DNA of 64,000 nucleotides from an uncultured Polaribacter sp. (GCA_947497755.1 CANMHT010000013.1:1-64000); one strand, 5' to 3'; counted from the first letter of the stretch, positions 9,270 through 20,038 are shown. The notes: generated from the letters alone by a model not told the origin. Made by a program: numbers and translations.

Positions 9270-11771
9270 TTATTCTTGACTTTCTGTTGTGTTATTTTCA
9301 ACTTCTGTGCCATTTTCATTCTCTTGTTCTTCTTCTTCATGCTGAACCTTAGCTACAGCTGCAATACTATCGGTCTCTTTAATGTTTATTAATTTTACTC
9401 CTTGAGTAGCTCTACCCATTACTCGTAAATCTGCTACAGCCATTCTAATAGTAATACCAGACTTGTTAATAATCATTAAATCATCATCATCAGTAACATT
9501 TTTAATCGCTACTAATTCTCCTGTTTTTTCTGTGATATTTAAAGTTTTTACTCCTTTACCTCCTCTATTGGTAATTCTATAGTCTTCTAAATTAGATCGC
9601 TTACCATATCCTTTTTCAGAAACAACTAAGATGTTACTTTCATCATCATTTACAGCAACCATACCAACAACTTCGTCTTGATCATGCTGTAAAGTAATTC
9701 CTCTAACTCCAGAAGCAGTTCTTCCCATTGGTCTTGTTTTTTCTTCTTCAAAACGGATGGTTTTTCCTGACTTTAATGCCAACATTACTTGGCTATCTCC
9801 TGTAGTTAATTTTGCTTCTAGTAACTCATCACCTTCTTTAATAGTAATCGCATTAATCCCATTAGTTCTTGGTCTAGAATATTGCTCTAAAGAAGTCTTC
9901 TTAACTTGACCTTTCTTAGTTGCCATAATCACATAATGACTATTTACATAATCTTCATCTTTTAAATCTTGAGTAACTAAGAATGCTTTTACTTTATCGT
10001 CTTGTTCTATATTTATTAAGTTCTGAATTGCTCTTCCTTTAGTATTTTTACCTCCTTCTGGAATTTCATAAACTCGCATCCAAAATACTTTTCCTTTTTG
10101 AGTAAAGAACAACATGTATTGGTGGTTTGTACCTACAAATAAATGTTCTAAGAAATCTTCGTTACGAGTCGTTGCTCCTTTTTGACCTCTTCCTCCTCTA
10201 TTCTGAACTTTATATTCATCTAAATTCGTTCTCTTTAAATATCCTGCATTAGAAATAGTAACTACTACTTTAGAGTTTGGAATCATGTCTTCAATTCTCA
10301 TATCTCCACCAGCATACTCTATTTCTGATCTACGCTCATCTCCATATTTATCTCTAATAGCCACTAGCTCGTCAGTAATAATTTCGTAACGTCTAGACTC
10401 ATTTGCAAGGATATCTTTTAAGTCGGCAATCGTTTTCATGATTTCCTCATACTCTGCACGCAACTTATCTTGCTCTAGTCCTGTTAACTGACGTAAACGC
10501 ATTTCTACAATGGCTCTTGCCTGAATCTCGGTCAATTCAAAACGTTCAATTAAAGAAGCCCTTGCTTCATCTGCATTCTTAGAACCTCTAATAATTTTAA
10601 TTACCTCATCAATATTGTCAGAAGCAATAATTAATCCTTCTAAAATATGTGCTCTAGCTTCAGCTTTTTTCAATTCAAATTGTGTTCTACGAACAACAAC
10701 TTCATGTCTATGATCAACAAAATGGTGAATTAATTGCTTTAGGTTTAATTGCTCTGGTCTACCGTTAACCAATGCAATATTATTTACACTAAAAGAAGTT
10801 TGTAAAGCAGTGTATTTGTATAGTTTGTTTAAAACGATATTTGGAATTGCATCACGTTTTAAAACATAAACTACGCGCATTCCTTTTCTATCAGATTCAT
10901 CACGAATATTCGCAATTCCTTCTAACTTTTTATCATTTACCAACTCAGCAGTTTTCTTAATCATTTCTGCTTTGTTTACTTGATAAGGAATCTCGGTAAC
11001 AACGATACATTCTCTACCCTTCACCTCTTCAATATTGGCTTTTGCACGCATCACAATACGTCCTCTACCAGTATGGAATGCATCTCTTACTCCGTCATAT
11101 CCATAGATAATACCACCTGTTGGAAAATCTGGAGCTTTTACATGCTGCATCAACTCATCAATCTCAATATCTCTATTTTGAATATAAGCCAATGTACCAT
11201 TAATAACTTCTGTTAAATTATGCGGAGCCATATTGGTTGCCATACCTACGGCAATACCAGAAGCTCCATTTACTAATAAATTTGGTATTCTAGTTGGTAA
11301 AACAGTTGGTTCCTGTAATGTATCATCAAAGTTCAGTGTATGATCTACTGTGTCTTTTTCAATATCAGATAACATTTCTTCTGATATCTTTTGCATTCTC
11401 ACCTCAGTATAACGCATTGCTGCCGGACTATCACCATCTACAGATCCAAAGTTCCCTTGTCCATCAACCATCATATATCTTACACTCCAATCTTGTGCCA
11501 TACGAACCATAGAATCGTATACTGATGTATCTCCATGTGGATGATACTTTCCTAATACTTCTCCAACTACTCTAGCAGATTTTTTATAAGAACCCGTTGC
11601 TTTTATACCTAATTCATGCATTCCATAAAGCACCCTTCTATGCACTGGTTTTAAACCATCTCTTACATCTGGCAATGCTCTTGAAACAATAACCGACATT
11701 GAATAATCAATGTACGCAGATTTCATCTGTTCCTCAATATTAATAGGAATCAACTTTTCTCCGTCTGTCAT
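9270..11771 (-). CDS. gyrA: DNA gyrase subunit A
   Basis: 833 residues. It is the breakage-reunion subunit of DNA gyrase, which introduces negative supercoils with GyrB. Visible features are [20 protein letters not shown] at the N-terminus, the catalytic Tyr in [10 protein letters not shown], and six C-terminal beta-pinwheel blades. The first GyrA box is [10 protein letters not shown], which defines gyrase rather than topoisomerase IV, and there is an acidic tail. In the quinolone-determining region ([17 protein letters not shown]) the residue equivalent to E. coli Ser83 is Thr and the Asp87 equivalent is kept. Downstream is the TPR gene. Confidence 0.98.
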   Translation of the reverse strand: MTDGEKLIPINIEEQMKSAYIDYSMSVIVSRALPDVRDGLKPVHRRVLYGMHELGIKATGSYKKSARVVGEVLGKYHPHGDTSVYDSMVRMAQDWSVRYMMVDGQGNFGSVDGDSPAAMRYTEVRMQKISEEMLSDIEKDTVDHTLNFDDTLQEPTVLPTRIPNLLVNGASGIAVGMATNMAPHNLTEVINGTLAYIQNRDIEIDELMQHVKAPDFPTGGIIYGYDGVRDAFHTGRGRIVMRAKANIEEVKGRECIVVTEIPYQVNKAEMIKKTAELVNDKKLEGIANIRDESDRKGMRVVYVLKRDAIPNIVLNKLYKYTALQTSFSVNNIALVNGRPEQLNLKQLIHHFVDHRHEVVVRRTQFELKKAEARAHILEGLIIASDNIDEVIKIIRGSKNADEARASLIERFELTEIQARAIVEMRLRQLTGLEQDKLRAEYEEIMKTIADLKDILANESRRYEIITDELVAIRDKYGDERRSEIEYAGGDMRIEDMIPNSKVVVTISNAGYLKRTNLDEYKVQNRGGRGQKGATTRNEDFLEHLFVGTNHQYMLFFTQKGKVFWMRVYEIPEGGKNTKGRAIQNLINIEQDDKVKAFLVTQDLKDEDYVNSHYVIMATKKGQVKKTSLEQYSRPRTNGINAITIKEGDELLEAKLTTGDSQVMLALKSGKTIRFEEEKTRPMGRTASGVRGITLQHDQDEVVGMVAVNDDESNILVVSEKGYGKRSNLEDYRITNRGGKGVKTLNITEKTGELVAIKNVTDDDDLMIINKSGITIRMAVADLRVMGRATQGVKLINIKETDSIAAVAKVQHEEEEQENENGTEVENNTTESQE

Positions 11772-11811
11772 ATATTTTTACTGTATTAATTTTTACTCAT
11801 TTCTTAAACGA

Positions 11812-11842
11812 GCAAGATACAATAAATCCCGGGTATTCTCAA
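11812..11842 (-). promoter_or_regulatory. Probable gyrA promoter
   Basis: Minus strand TTG, 20 bases, then TATCTTGC, one base off TAnnTTTG. It lies about 40 bases upstream of the gyrA start, and the spacing equals that of the pgpH-like promoter. Confidence 0.5.
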
Positions 11843-12031
11843 AAAATAATCCCATAGGATTGCCCTGAGTTATCAACATTTTTTAATATTTAAAAACAAT
11901 CACTATACTATTGATTTTCAAGCCATTTTAAACCAAAAAAAATCAAGATTTTGTTAAAAAACCAAAACAGGTATTTTTTTGTGTAATTTTTTATAAAAAT
12001 TCTATTAAATTTACAAATAGAACTTAATTAT

Positions 12032-14587
12032 ATGGACGATAATTTTTCACCAAGAGTAAGAGATGTAATTACCTATAGTAAAGATGAAGCTTTACGATTA
12101 GGTCATGATTTTATTGGAACTGAACATTTACTTTTAGGCTTAATTAGAAAAGGAGATGGCAAAGCCATAGATATACTAACCGCATTTGATATCGACTTAG
12201 ATTTAATGCGCAAAAGAATAGAGAATTTAAACCCTACAAATCCGAGTTTTGATACTGGAGATCGCAAAAGGAGTTTACATTTAACTAGACAAGCTGAAAA
12301 GGCTTTAAAAACGACTTTTTTAGAAGCAAAGCTATACCAAAGTGAAGCGATAGATACTGCACATTTATTATTGTGTATTTTAAGAAACGAAAACGACCCT
12401 TCTACAAAGTTGTTACATAAACTTGATGTTGATTATGATCAAGCAAAAGCTTTATACAAACAATTACATTTAGAAGAAGATGATATGACTATAAATCCTA
12501 TTGCAGAAACTCCATCTGACGATGACTTTAGCGAGGAGAAAAACAATCCTTACGGGCAACAACCTAACAAAGGAAAAACACCTAAAAAATCAAAAACACC
12601 TGTTTTAGATAATTTTGGTAGAGATTTAACGGCTCTTGCTGAAGCCAATAAACTAGATCCTGTTGTTGGGCGTCAAAAAGAAATTGAAAGAGTTTCTCAA
12701 ATCTTAAGTAGAAGAAAGAAAAACAATCCAATGCTTATTGGAGAACCTGGTGTTGGTAAATCTGCCATTGCTGAAGGGTTGGCATTGCGTATTGTAAACA
12801 GAAAGGTATCTCGTATTTTATTTGATAAAAGAATTGTCTCTTTAGATTTAGCTAGCTTAGTTGCAGGAACTAAATACAGAGGACAGTTTGAAGAACGTAT
12901 GAAAGCCTTGATGAATGAATTGGAAAAAAATGAAGACATCATTCTTTTCATTGATGAAATTCATACCATTGTTGGTGCTGGTGGTGCAACTGGCTCTTTA
13001 GATGCTTCTAATATGTTAAAGCCAGCATTGGCAAGAGGAGAAATTCAATGTATTGGTGCCACTACTTTAGATGAATACAGAACCAATATTGAAAAAGATG
13101 GTGCTTTAGAAAGACGTTTTCAAAAAGTAATTGTAGAACCTACAAGTGTTGAAGAAACGATTCAGATATTACACAATATAAAAGAGAAATATGAAGAGCA
13201 TCATAATGTAGACTTTACTGATGATGCGATTGAAGCTTGTGTGAAATTGACCAATCGATATATGACTGATCGCTATTTACCAGACAAAGCTATTGACGCT
13301 TTGGATGAAGCGGGTTCTAGAATTCATATTACTAATATTGTGGTTCCACAACAAGTTTTAGCCCTAGAAGCTGAACTTGAAAAAATTAGGTCAAACAAAT
13401 CTAAAGCCGTTAGTGGTCAAAAATACGAAGAAGCTGCAAAGCTTAGAGACGATGAAAAAAACATGGAATCTGCTTTAGATTCTGCTCAAAAGCAATGGGA
13501 AGAAGACTCTAAACTGAACAGAGAAATTGTTACTGAAGACAATGTAGCCGAAGTAGTTTCTATGATGACAGGTATTCCTGTAAATAGAGTTGCAGAAGCA
13601 GAAAGCAATAGACTTGGAGAATTACCTAACTTAATTAAAGGAAAAGTAATTGGACAAGATGAAGCTGTTAGCAAAGTAGTAAAAGCAATTCAACGTAACA
13701 GAGTAGGATTAAAAGATCCTAACAAACCTATAGGTTCGTTTATTTTCTTAGGTTCTACTGGTGTTGGTAAAACACAATTGGCTAAAATTTTAGCCAAAGA
13801 ACTATTTGATACAGAAGAGTCTTTGATTAGAATTGACATGAGTGAATATATGGAGAAGTTTGCCATTTCTAGATTGATTGGTGCTCCTCCGGGTTATGTT
13901 GGATATGAAGAAGGTGGTCAACTTACCGAAAAAGTTAGACGCAAACCTTATTCTGTTGTATTACTAGATGAAATTGAAAAAGCACATCCAGATGTTTTTA
14001 ATATGCTACTTCAAGTATTAGATGATGGACATATTACAGACAGCTTAGGAAGAAAAATTGATTTTAGAAATACTATTATCATTATGACTTCTAATATTGG
14101 TGCTCGACAGTTAAAAGATTTTGGTTCTGGTGTAGGATTTGGAACTTCTTCAAAAGCTGCCCAAGCAGATGAGCATGCAAAAGGAATCATTGAAAGTGCT
14201 TTAAGAAAATCTTTTGCTCCAGAATTCTTAAATAGAATTGATGATATCATTGTGTTTAATGCTTTAGAAAGAGAGCATATCCACTCTATTATTGATATTG
14301 AATTGGATAAATTATTACGCAGAATTGCTGACTTAGGCTATACGTTAAAGCTAAGCGAAAAGGCCAAAGATTATATTGCAGACAAAGGTTTTGACAAAAA
14401 ATACGGAGCAAGACCACTGAAAAGAGCGATTCAAAAGTATATTGAAGATGCACTTGCAGAGGAAATTGTTAACTCCAAACTTGCAGAAGGCGATACAATC
14501 CATATGGATTTAGATGAGAAGAAAAACCAACTTACCATCAAAATTAAAAAAGGGAAAAAAGCGCCAGAAGAGCAAAACGAAAAATAA
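12032..14587 (+). CDS. clpC: ATP-dependent Clp protease ATPase ClpC
   Basis: 851 residues. A Hsp100 AAA+ unfoldase that feeds substrates to ClpP. Domains in order: Clp N-domain repeats (FSPRVRDVITYSKDEALRLG, FIGTEHLLLGLI), the first AAA+ module (Walker A GEPGVGKSA, Walker B IILFIDEIHT), a UVR-type middle region (KYEEAAKLRDDEKNMESAL) typical of ClpC, and the second AAA+ module (GSTGVGKTQ, LLDEIEKAHPDVF) with an arginine-rich C-terminal lid. Divergent from gyrA across a 260-base AT-rich gap. A strong terminator follows, so it is monocistronic. Confidence 0.96.
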   Translation: MDDNFSPRVRDVITYSKDEALRLGHDFIGTEHLLLGLIRKGDGKAIDILTAFDIDLDLMRKRIENLNPTNPSFDTGDRKRSLHLTRQAEKALKTTFLEAKLYQSEAIDTAHLLLCILRNENDPSTKLLHKLDVDYDQAKALYKQLHLEEDDMTINPIAETPSDDDFSEEKNNPYGQQPNKGKTPKKSKTPVLDNFGRDLTALAEANKLDPVVGRQKEIERVSQILSRRKKNNPMLIGEPGVGKSAIAEGLALRIVNRKVSRILFDKRIVSLDLASLVAGTKYRGQFEERMKALMNELEKNEDIILFIDEIHTIVGAGGATGSLDASNMLKPALARGEIQCIGATTLDEYRTNIEKDGALERRFQKVIVEPTSVEETIQILHNIKEKYEEHHNVDFTDDAIEACVKLTNRYMTDRYLPDKAIDALDEAGSRIHITNIVVPQQVLALEAELEKIRSNKSKAVSGQKYEEAAKLRDDEKNMESALDSAQKQWEEDSKLNREIVTEDNVAEVVSMMTGIPVNRVAEAESNRLGELPNLIKGKVIGQDEAVSKVVKAIQRNRVGLKDPNKPIGSFIFLGSTGVGKTQLAKILAKELFDTEESLIRIDMSEYMEKFAISRLIGAPPGYVGYEEGGQLTEKVRRKPYSVVLLDEIEKAHPDVFNMLLQVLDDGHITDSLGRKIDFRNTIIIMTSNIGARQLKDFGSGVGFGTSSKAAQADEHAKGIIESALRKSFAPEFLNRIDDIIVFNALEREHIHSIIDIELDKLLRRIADLGYTLKLSEKAKDYIADKGFDKKYGARPLKRAIQKYIEDALAEEIVNSKLAEGDTIHMDLDEKKNQLTIKIKKGKKAPEEQNEK

Positions 14588-14589
14588 CG

Positions 14590-14623
14590 AAAAGACCGAG
14601 CTAATGACTCGGTCTTTTTTTTA
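14590..14623 (+). terminator. Intrinsic terminator of clpC
   Basis: Stem AAAGACCGAG / CTCGGTCTTT with loop CTAATGA and a T8 tract, directly after the clpC stop. Confidence 0.9.
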
Positions 14624-14658
14624 TGACAAAATAAATATTTCTTGATTCTCGAAATATG

Positions 14659-14666
14659 TATCTTTG
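14659..14666 (+). promoter_or_regulatory. -7 promoter element of the TlpA-like gene
   Basis: TATCTTTG is a perfect TAnnTTTG, 28 bases before the start codon. A TTG occurs only 14 bases upstream, so the -33 element is uncertain. Confidence 0.5.
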
Positions 14667-14693
14667 CAAAGATTTAAAATTAAACAACAATAG

Positions 14694-15752
14694 ATGAAAA
14701 AAGTTATACTTGCAGCGATGTGCATTGCCCTAGCCTCTTGTGGCACCAAAGAAGAAGCTAGTTTTGCAAGCTTCTCTGGAAAAATTGAAAACCTTAGTCC
14801 AACAGATTCTGTATTGACTTTAAAAACTGGTTTGACTAAAAAGGATATTACATTAAAGAAAGACGGTACTTTTAACGATACTTTAGATGTTGAAAAAGCA
14901 GGATATTACACACTTTCTCTAAACGGAAGAAATGTTGGTTTTACTTTTTTACGCAATGGGTTTGATTTAAAACTAACTGCTGACAAAGCTAATTTTTTTG
15001 AATCTTCTACTTACTCTGGAAAAGGTTCAAATTCTATTAACTATTTATTATCACAATATAAAGTAGGTAGATCTTTTGGAGACCCTAGAGCAATTTTTGC
15101 TTTAGATAAAGAAGCATTTGCTAAAAAGTTAGCAGCTATGAAATTTAGTTTTGATAGTTTGAAAAAAGCTTATAAAGATATTGATACTATGTTGATTCGA
15201 AAAAATGACAAACAAAATCAAGATTTTTTCTCAATGCTAGAAAAAAACTATAATCAACAACATACCATAGCTAAAAAACAAGCAGAAATACAAAAAAAAT
15301 TAGAAAAAGGTAAACCTTCTCCAAAATTCAATAACTATTTAAATTATAAAGGCGGTAAATCTTCTTTAGATTCTTTTAAAGGAAAGTATGTTTATATTGA
15401 TGTTTGGGCTACTTGGTGTAATCCTTGTTTAGCAGAAATTCCTGCTTTGAAAAGCTTAGAGAAAAAATATCATTCTAAAAACATCCAATTTGTAAGTATT
15501 TCTATTGATGATGAAAGTACAGCTGGTTCTTGGGATAAAGCTTTAGCTAAATGGAGAAAAATGGTAAAAGATAAAAACTTAACAGGTGCTCAATTATACG
15601 CTGGTAAAGACATTCAGTTTATGAGAGATTATATGGTTACAGGAATTCCTAGATTTATTTTAATTGATCCTAAAGGAAATATTGTAGAATCAAATGCGCC
15701 TAGACCTTCAGATCCAAGATTGGAAAACTTATTTAAAGAAATAGGTATCTAA
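14694..15752 (+). CDS. TlpA-family thioredoxin lipoprotein
   Basis: 352 residues. A lipoprotein signal with lipobox LASC-G puts it in the cell envelope. Residues about 25-130 resemble the DUF4369-type N-domain common in Bacteroidota, then there is a Lys-rich helical linker. From about 210 follows a thioredoxin fold with active site WCNPC in VYIDVWATWCNPCLAEIP and a cis-Pro segment (TGIPRFILID). Such proteins reduce or shuffle disulfides in the periplasm, for example in cytochrome c maturation or oxidative protection. Single gene between terminators, with its own promoter element. Confidence 0.87.
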   Translation: MKKVILAAMCIALASCGTKEEASFASFSGKIENLSPTDSVLTLKTGLTKKDITLKKDGTFNDTLDVEKAGYYTLSLNGRNVGFTFLRNGFDLKLTADKANFFESSTYSGKGSNSINYLLSQYKVGRSFGDPRAIFALDKEAFAKKLAAMKFSFDSLKKAYKDIDTMLIRKNDKQNQDFFSMLEKNYNQQHTIAKKQAEIQKKLEKGKPSPKFNNYLNYKGGKSSLDSFKGKYVYIDVWATWCNPCLAEIPALKSLEKKYHSKNIQFVSISIDDESTAGSWDKALAKWRKMVKDKNLTGAQLYAGKDIQFMRDYMVTGIPRFILIDPKGNIVESNAPRPSDPRLENLFKEIGI

Positions 15753-15765
15753 TTAAGATATAGTA

Positions 15766-15800
15766 ACAAAAAAGCAGGATTTTAAAATCCTGCTTTTTTT
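15766..15800. terminator. Bidirectional intrinsic terminator
   Basis: Perfect inverted repeat AAAAGCAGGATTTT / AAAATCCTGCTTTT flanked by A and T runs, between the convergent TlpA-like and accA genes. Confidence 0.85.
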
Positions 15801-15822
15801 TATATAAATAACTCGCTATTTG

Positions 15823-16776
15823 CTATTCTTTGTAAACTCCCATTGTAGAGTATTTATCCATACGTTGCATTACTAAATCTGTATCATTCAGCTCTTTTAA
15901 TTCATTGTAAGCTTCTACAATTACACGCTCAACTTCTTTAAAAGTAGCCTCTCTATCAGAATGTGCTCCTCCTAATGGTTCTTTAATAATTGCATCAACA
16001 ATTTTTAATTTAATACCATCTTCTGCAGTTAACTTCAATGCTTCTGCTGCTTTCTCTTTATGCTCCCAACTTCTCCATAAAATAGAAGAACAGTTTTCTG
16101 GAGAAATTACAGAATACCAAGAATTCTCTAACATCAATACTTTATCTCCTACTCCAATTCCTAAAGCTCCACCAGATGCTCCTTCTCCAATAATTATAGA
16201 AATAATTGGAGTTTTTAAACGAGACATTTCTAAAATATTTCTAGCAATTGCTTCTCCTTGTCCTCTTTCTTCTGCTTCTAAGCCTGGATACGCTCCCGGA
16301 GTATCAATTAATGTAATTACAGGAATGTTAAACTTCTCTGCCATTTTCATTAATCGTAAAGCTTTTCTGTAGCCTTCAGGATTCGCCATTCCAAAATTTC
16401 TGTACTGACGTGTTTTAGTATTGTATCCTTTTTGTTGACCAATAAACATAAATGATTGATCTCCAATTTTACCTAAACCACCTACCATCGCTTTATCATC
16501 CTTTACACTTCTGTCTCCGTGTAATTCCATAAACGTATCTCCAGCTAAAGCTTTGATATAATCTAAAGTATAAGGTCTGTTTGGGTGACGTGATAATTGC
16601 ACACGCTGCCAAGCAGTTAGGTTTTTATAAATATCTTTTTTTGTTTTCTCTAGTTTCTTCTCAATTTTTTTGCATGTTGCAGTAACGTCAACATCGCTTT
16701 CTTCACCAATAACTTGACATTTAGTCAACTGATCTTTTAACTCTTTAATTGGTTGCTCAAAATCTAAATATTCCAT
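15823..16776 (-). CDS. accA: Acetyl-CoA carboxylase carboxyltransferase alpha
   Basis: 317 residues. The alpha subunit of the carboxyltransferase half of acetyl-CoA carboxylase, which makes malonyl-CoA for fatty-acid synthesis. Family signatures are [14 protein letters not shown] at the N-terminus, [14 protein letters not shown], then [39 protein letters not shown] and [16 protein letters not shown]. Length is normal for AccA. AccD is not encoded nearby, as is usual. It stands alone, ending at the shared terminator. Confidence 0.97.
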   Translation of the reverse strand: MEYLDFEQPIKELKDQLTKCQVIGEESDVDVTATCKKIEKKLEKTKKDIYKNLTAWQRVQLSRHPNRPYTLDYIKALAGDTFMELHGDRSVKDDKAMVGGLGKIGDQSFMFIGQQKGYNTKTRQYRNFGMANPEGYRKALRLMKMAEKFNIPVITLIDTPGAYPGLEAEERGQGEAIARNILEMSRLKTPIISIIIGEGASGGALGIGVGDKVLMLENSWYSVISPENCSSILWRSWEHKEKAAEALKLTAEDGIKLKIVDAIIKEPLGGAHSDREATFKEVERVIVEAYNELKELNDTDLVMQRMDKYSTMGVYKE

Positions 16777-16874
16777 ATTCTAGTTGTTTGATTATAACAA
16801 AATCAATTCTATAAAAATTGATAAAAATATATCCTTGCAAACTTACTATAAAATTTAAACTTGTGGGACTGTTT

Positions 16875-17780
16875 TTAATTTTTATTCTTTTTAATTTTCT
16901 GTTTTAGTGTTGTTCTGTTTTTTATAATTCCGTTTAATAGCACAACAAATAACACAATAAATGCTCCGTAATAAAACTCAACATTCATTTTTTCTTTTTC
17001 ACCAAATATTAATAAAGCTAATAATATTGCATATACCGGCTCTAAATTAATGGTAAGCATTACAGTATATGGAGTTAAATACTTCATTATTTTAACTGAA
17101 GCTATAAAAGCATAAGCGGTACAAACACTACTTAAGATAAATAGGTAAAACCAATCTGTAATTTGTAGCTTAAAAAACGCTGCTGTAAAGGATTGATTCA
17201 ATAACAGAAAGACACTTACAAATAAAACTCCAAATAATAACTGGTAAAATGAAATCACATCAGCATCTGTTTTCTTTACAAACAATCCGTTTAACACAGA
17301 GAATAATGCCGCTAGAAAAGCAGAAATCAATGCGTAAATAATCCCTAAATAATACTGAGTTTCAAAATTAAATATGATATACAGTCCTCCTATAACAAGT
17401 AAACCTAATAACATCTCTATTGCTTTAATTCTTCTTTTAAAAAATAGAGGTTCTATTAAAGAAGTAAAAAATGCTCCCGTACTCATCGTTACTAAAGCAA
17501 CAGATACATTCGAAACTTTAATTGCTTTAAAAAAAGTAATCCAATGCAAGGCAATAACTATTCCTGTAAATAAAAATTGTAGCACCGATTTTTTATCGAT
17601 TGCCAATGATTTCTTTTTAAAAAGAAAATACAAAAAGATAAAAATTACTGCCAATAACATTCGAAACCAAACAAGCGGAATTGCTTCAACGCTAATCAAA
17701 GCGCCCAAGATGGCAGTAAATCCCCAAATAAATACAATTAAATGAAGTTGTAAATAGTGCTTTAATTTACTTTCTAGCAT
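16875..17780 (-). CDS. EamA/DMT-family transporter
   Basis: 301 residues with ten predicted membrane helices in two five-helix EamA repeats. Visible signs are LHLIVFIWGFTAILGALIS at the start, VALVTMSTGAFFTSLIEPLF in repeat one and LTPYTVMLTINLEPVYAILL in repeat two. It is an inner-membrane drug/metabolite-type transporter, and the substrate is not predictable. Its start overlaps the 3' end of the lptG-like gene by 14 bases, so it is the last gene of the tgt operon. The C-terminus is Lys-rich and cytoplasmic. Confidence 0.88.
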   Translation of the reverse strand: MLESKLKHYLQLHLIVFIWGFTAILGALISVEAIPLVWFRMLLAVIFIFLYFLFKKKSLAIDKKSVLQFLFTGIVIALHWITFFKAIKVSNVSVALVTMSTGAFFTSLIEPLFFKRRIKAIEMLLGLLVIGGLYIIFNFETQYYLGIIYALISAFLAALFSVLNGLFVKKTDADVISFYQLLFGVLFVSVFLLLNQSFTAAFFKLQITDWFYLFILSSVCTAYAFIASVKIMKYLTPYTVMLTINLEPVYAILLALLIFGEKEKMNVEFYYGAFIVLFVVLLNGIIKNRTTLKQKIKKNKN

Positions 17781-18852
17781 TGTAATACAAATAGAGTGCT
17801 AAAAGTCCAAAAATAACGTTTGGCATCCAAACAGTAAGTAAAGAATTCGCTCCAGCAACAGCACCTAATACTTCAGATACTTTTAAAAAGAAAATGTAAA
17901 TAAACATCAATCCAAATCCTAAGGCTAAATTTACTCCTGTACCACCTCTTCTTTTTCTAAAAGCCAATGCAACAGCAATAACTGTTAAAATATAAGACGA
18001 CACTGGCAAACTGGATCTCTTATGTAATTCTACCAAATGAGCATTTAAATTTTTCACACCTCTTTTTTTAGAAGTTTCAATAAATTTAATCAATTCATCA
18101 GAAGGCATTTCTTGAGCCAGAGCTGCTTTATACACTAAATCTTTAGGTGTAAAAGTAAAGCTTGTATCGATTGTTCTTTTAAAAAAAATACTGTCTCTAT
18201 TATTAAATATTTTTCTTATTCTTGAAACAGATAATTTAAATGTACTATCTTCTTCATTCCAAGAAATAAACTCAGAAGTTAACTTTCTCTTTAAACGATA
18301 ACCATCATACACTTCTTGTGAAAAATTATATCCCGAGTTATTTTTTAAGTTAAAACTTTGAATATGTATGTAGACACTATCACTTAATTGCAAACTAAAA
18401 TTATTGATTTGATTGTCACTAAATTTCTTTCGATGCACATATTCATTCTCAAACTTCTTACGAACCTTACTACTACTTGGCACTACAAAATGGTTCATAA
18501 CCAACGCTAAAATAGTCACCAAAGTAGCACCAACAAAATAGGGGTATAAAAATCGTGTAAATGAAACCTTTGCATTATTAATAGCTACAATCTCTGTATT
18601 ATTCGAAAGCTTTGAAGTAAAAAATATTACCGCTACAAACAAAGCCAACGGCATAAAAGTATTGGCATAGTAAATGATAAAATTCTTGTAATAATCATTT
18701 ACAATTTCAAAAGTAGATAGGCTTTCTGCTGCCAGAAATTTATCTACCTTTTCTGCAATATCAATAGCGACCGCAATAGGAATTAAGATTAACAAGGTAA
18801 AAATAAAAGTTACTAAATACCTTTTTAATATGTATCTATCAATAATTTTCAA
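17767..18852 (-). CDS. LptF/LptG-family LPS export permease
   Basis: 361 residues. A permease of the Lpt ABC exporter that lifts lipopolysaccharide out of the inner membrane. The layout is three N-terminal helices (KIIDRYILKRYLVTFIFTLL starts the first), a periplasmic beta-jellyroll from about 110 to 265, and three C-terminal helices. The N-terminal phrase is closest to LptG. No ATG is available at the family start: the codon at 18852 is TTG, one base after the tgt stop. A TTG start with tight coupling to tgt is therefore the best reading. Confidence 0.87.
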   Translation of the reverse strand: MKIIDRYILKRYLVTFIFTLLILIPIAVAIDIAEKVDKFLAAESLSTFEIVNDYYKNFIIYYANTFMPLALFVAVIFFTSKLSNNTEIVAINNAKVSFTRFLYPYFVGATLVTILALVMNHFVVPSSSKVRKKFENEYVHRKKFSDNQINNFSLQLSDSVYIHIQSFNLKNNSGYNFSQEVYDGYRLKRKLTSEFISWNEEDSTFKLSVSRIRKIFNNRDSIFFKRTIDTSFTFTPKDLVYKAALAQEMPSDELIKFIETSKKRGVKNLNAHLVELHKRSSLPVSSYILTVIAVALAFRKRRGGTGVNLALGFGLMFIYIFFLKVSEVLGAVAGANSLLTVWMPNVIFGLLALYLYYNARK

Positions 18853-18853
18853 A

Positions 18854-19984
18854 TTACAATCTTTTGTTCATTTGATTTACCATCTTATTTTTCCATTCGG
18901 TAAAGTCACCTGCTAATATATGCTTTCTTGCTTCTCTTGTCAACCATAAATAAAAACCTAGATTGTGAATAGTTGCAATTTGTTTCCCTAATAATTCTTT
19001 AGCGGCAAATAAATGACGTAAATAGGCTTTAGAATACATGGTATCTACATAGGTAATTCCCATTTCATCAATTGGAGAAAAATCATTTTCCCATTTTTTA
19101 TTTTTGATATTAATAGTTCCATGCGCCGTAAACAACATTCCGTTTCTAGCATTTCTTGTTGGCATTACACAGTCAAACATATCAACACCTAAAGCTATAT
19201 TCTCTAAAATATTAATCGGAGTTCCTACCCCCATTAAATAACGTGGCTTATCTTCTGGTAAAATTTCACAAACCACTTCTGTCATTCCATACAACTCCTC
19301 AGCTGGTTCTCCAACAGATAATCCTCCAATAGCATTTCCTTCTGCTCCAACAGAAGCAATAAACTCTGCTGATTGTCTTCTTAAATCTTTATAAGTACTT
19401 CCTTGTACAATTGGAAAAAACGTTTGACTATAGTCGTATTTAAACGGTGTTTTTTCTAAATGTTTGATACATCTTTTTAACCATCTATGCGTCATATGCA
19501 TCGATCTTCTAGCATAATTATAATCACAAGGATATGGAGTACATTCATCAAAAGCCATGATAATGTCTGCTCCAATAGAACGCTGAATTTCCATTACATT
19601 TTCTGGTGTAAATGTGTGATAAGAACCATCAATATGACTTTTAAATTTCACCCCTTCTTCTTTAATCTTTCTTCTACCAGAAAGAGAATATACTTGATAC
19701 CCTCCAGAATCTGTTAAGATATTTCTATCCCAATTCATAAACTTGTGTAATCCTCCAGCTTCTTCTAAAATTTTGGTCTTAGGACGCAAATACAAATGAT
19801 AAGTATTTCCTAAAATAATATCGGGATTAATCTCGTCTTTTAATTCTGTCTGATGCACTCCTTTTACGGTTCCTACAGTTCCTACAGGCATAAAAATTGG
19901 AGTTTCTATAGTACCATGATCAGTAGTCATTACTCCTGCTCTGGCTTTACTTTTTGGGTCGGTTATTTTTAAGTCAAATTTCAT
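18854..19984 (-). CDS. tgt: tRNA-guanine transglycosylase (queuosine)
   Basis: 376 residues. Exchanges G34 for preQ1 in GUN-anticodon tRNAs. Visible signatures are TPIFMPVGTVGTVKGVHQ, the nucleophile region ILTDSGGYQVYSLSGRRKI, FDECTPYP and VGTPINILENIALGVDMFDC. The ATG at 19984 (MKFDLKI) is chosen. A longer reading would begin at a TTG that forms part of the promoter -7 box. The usual zinc site CxCxxC near residue 305 is not present (DEMGITYVDTMYSKAYLRHL), although the following IHNL is kept. It heads the tgt-lptG-EamA operon. Confidence 0.95.
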   Translation of the reverse strand: MKFDLKITDPKSKARAGVMTTDHGTIETPIFMPVGTVGTVKGVHQTELKDEINPDIILGNTYHLYLRPKTKILEEAGGLHKFMNWDRNILTDSGGYQVYSLSGRRKIKEEGVKFKSHIDGSYHTFTPENVMEIQRSIGADIIMAFDECTPYPCDYNYARRSMHMTHRWLKRCIKHLEKTPFKYDYSQTFFPIVQGSTYKDLRRQSAEFIASVGAEGNAIGGLSVGEPAEELYGMTEVVCEILPEDKPRYLMGVGTPINILENIALGVDMFDCVMPTRNARNGMLFTAHGTINIKNKKWENDFSPIDEMGITYVDTMYSKAYLRHLFAAKELLGKQIATIHNLGFYLWLTREARKHILAGDFTEWKNKMVNQMNKRL

Positions 19985-19990
19985 TGCTTG

Positions 19991-19998
19991 CAAAGATA
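19991..19998 (-). promoter_or_regulatory. -7 promoter element of the tgt operon
   Basis: Minus strand TATCTTTG (perfect TAnnTTTG) ends only six bases before the tgt ATG. The transcript should therefore start at or within a few bases of the start codon, giving a leaderless or nearly leaderless mRNA. Confidence 0.55.
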
Positions 19999-20038
19999 CA
20001 GTTATTTAAGATTTAGTACGTTAAAAATTATCTAAGGT

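Noticed and set aside
9270..11771. Quinolone-resistance mutation in GyrA (Thr at the Ser83 position)
   Set aside because: Thr at this place appears to be the normal residue in some flavobacteria, and the Asp87 equivalent is intact. It is not evidence of acquired resistance.
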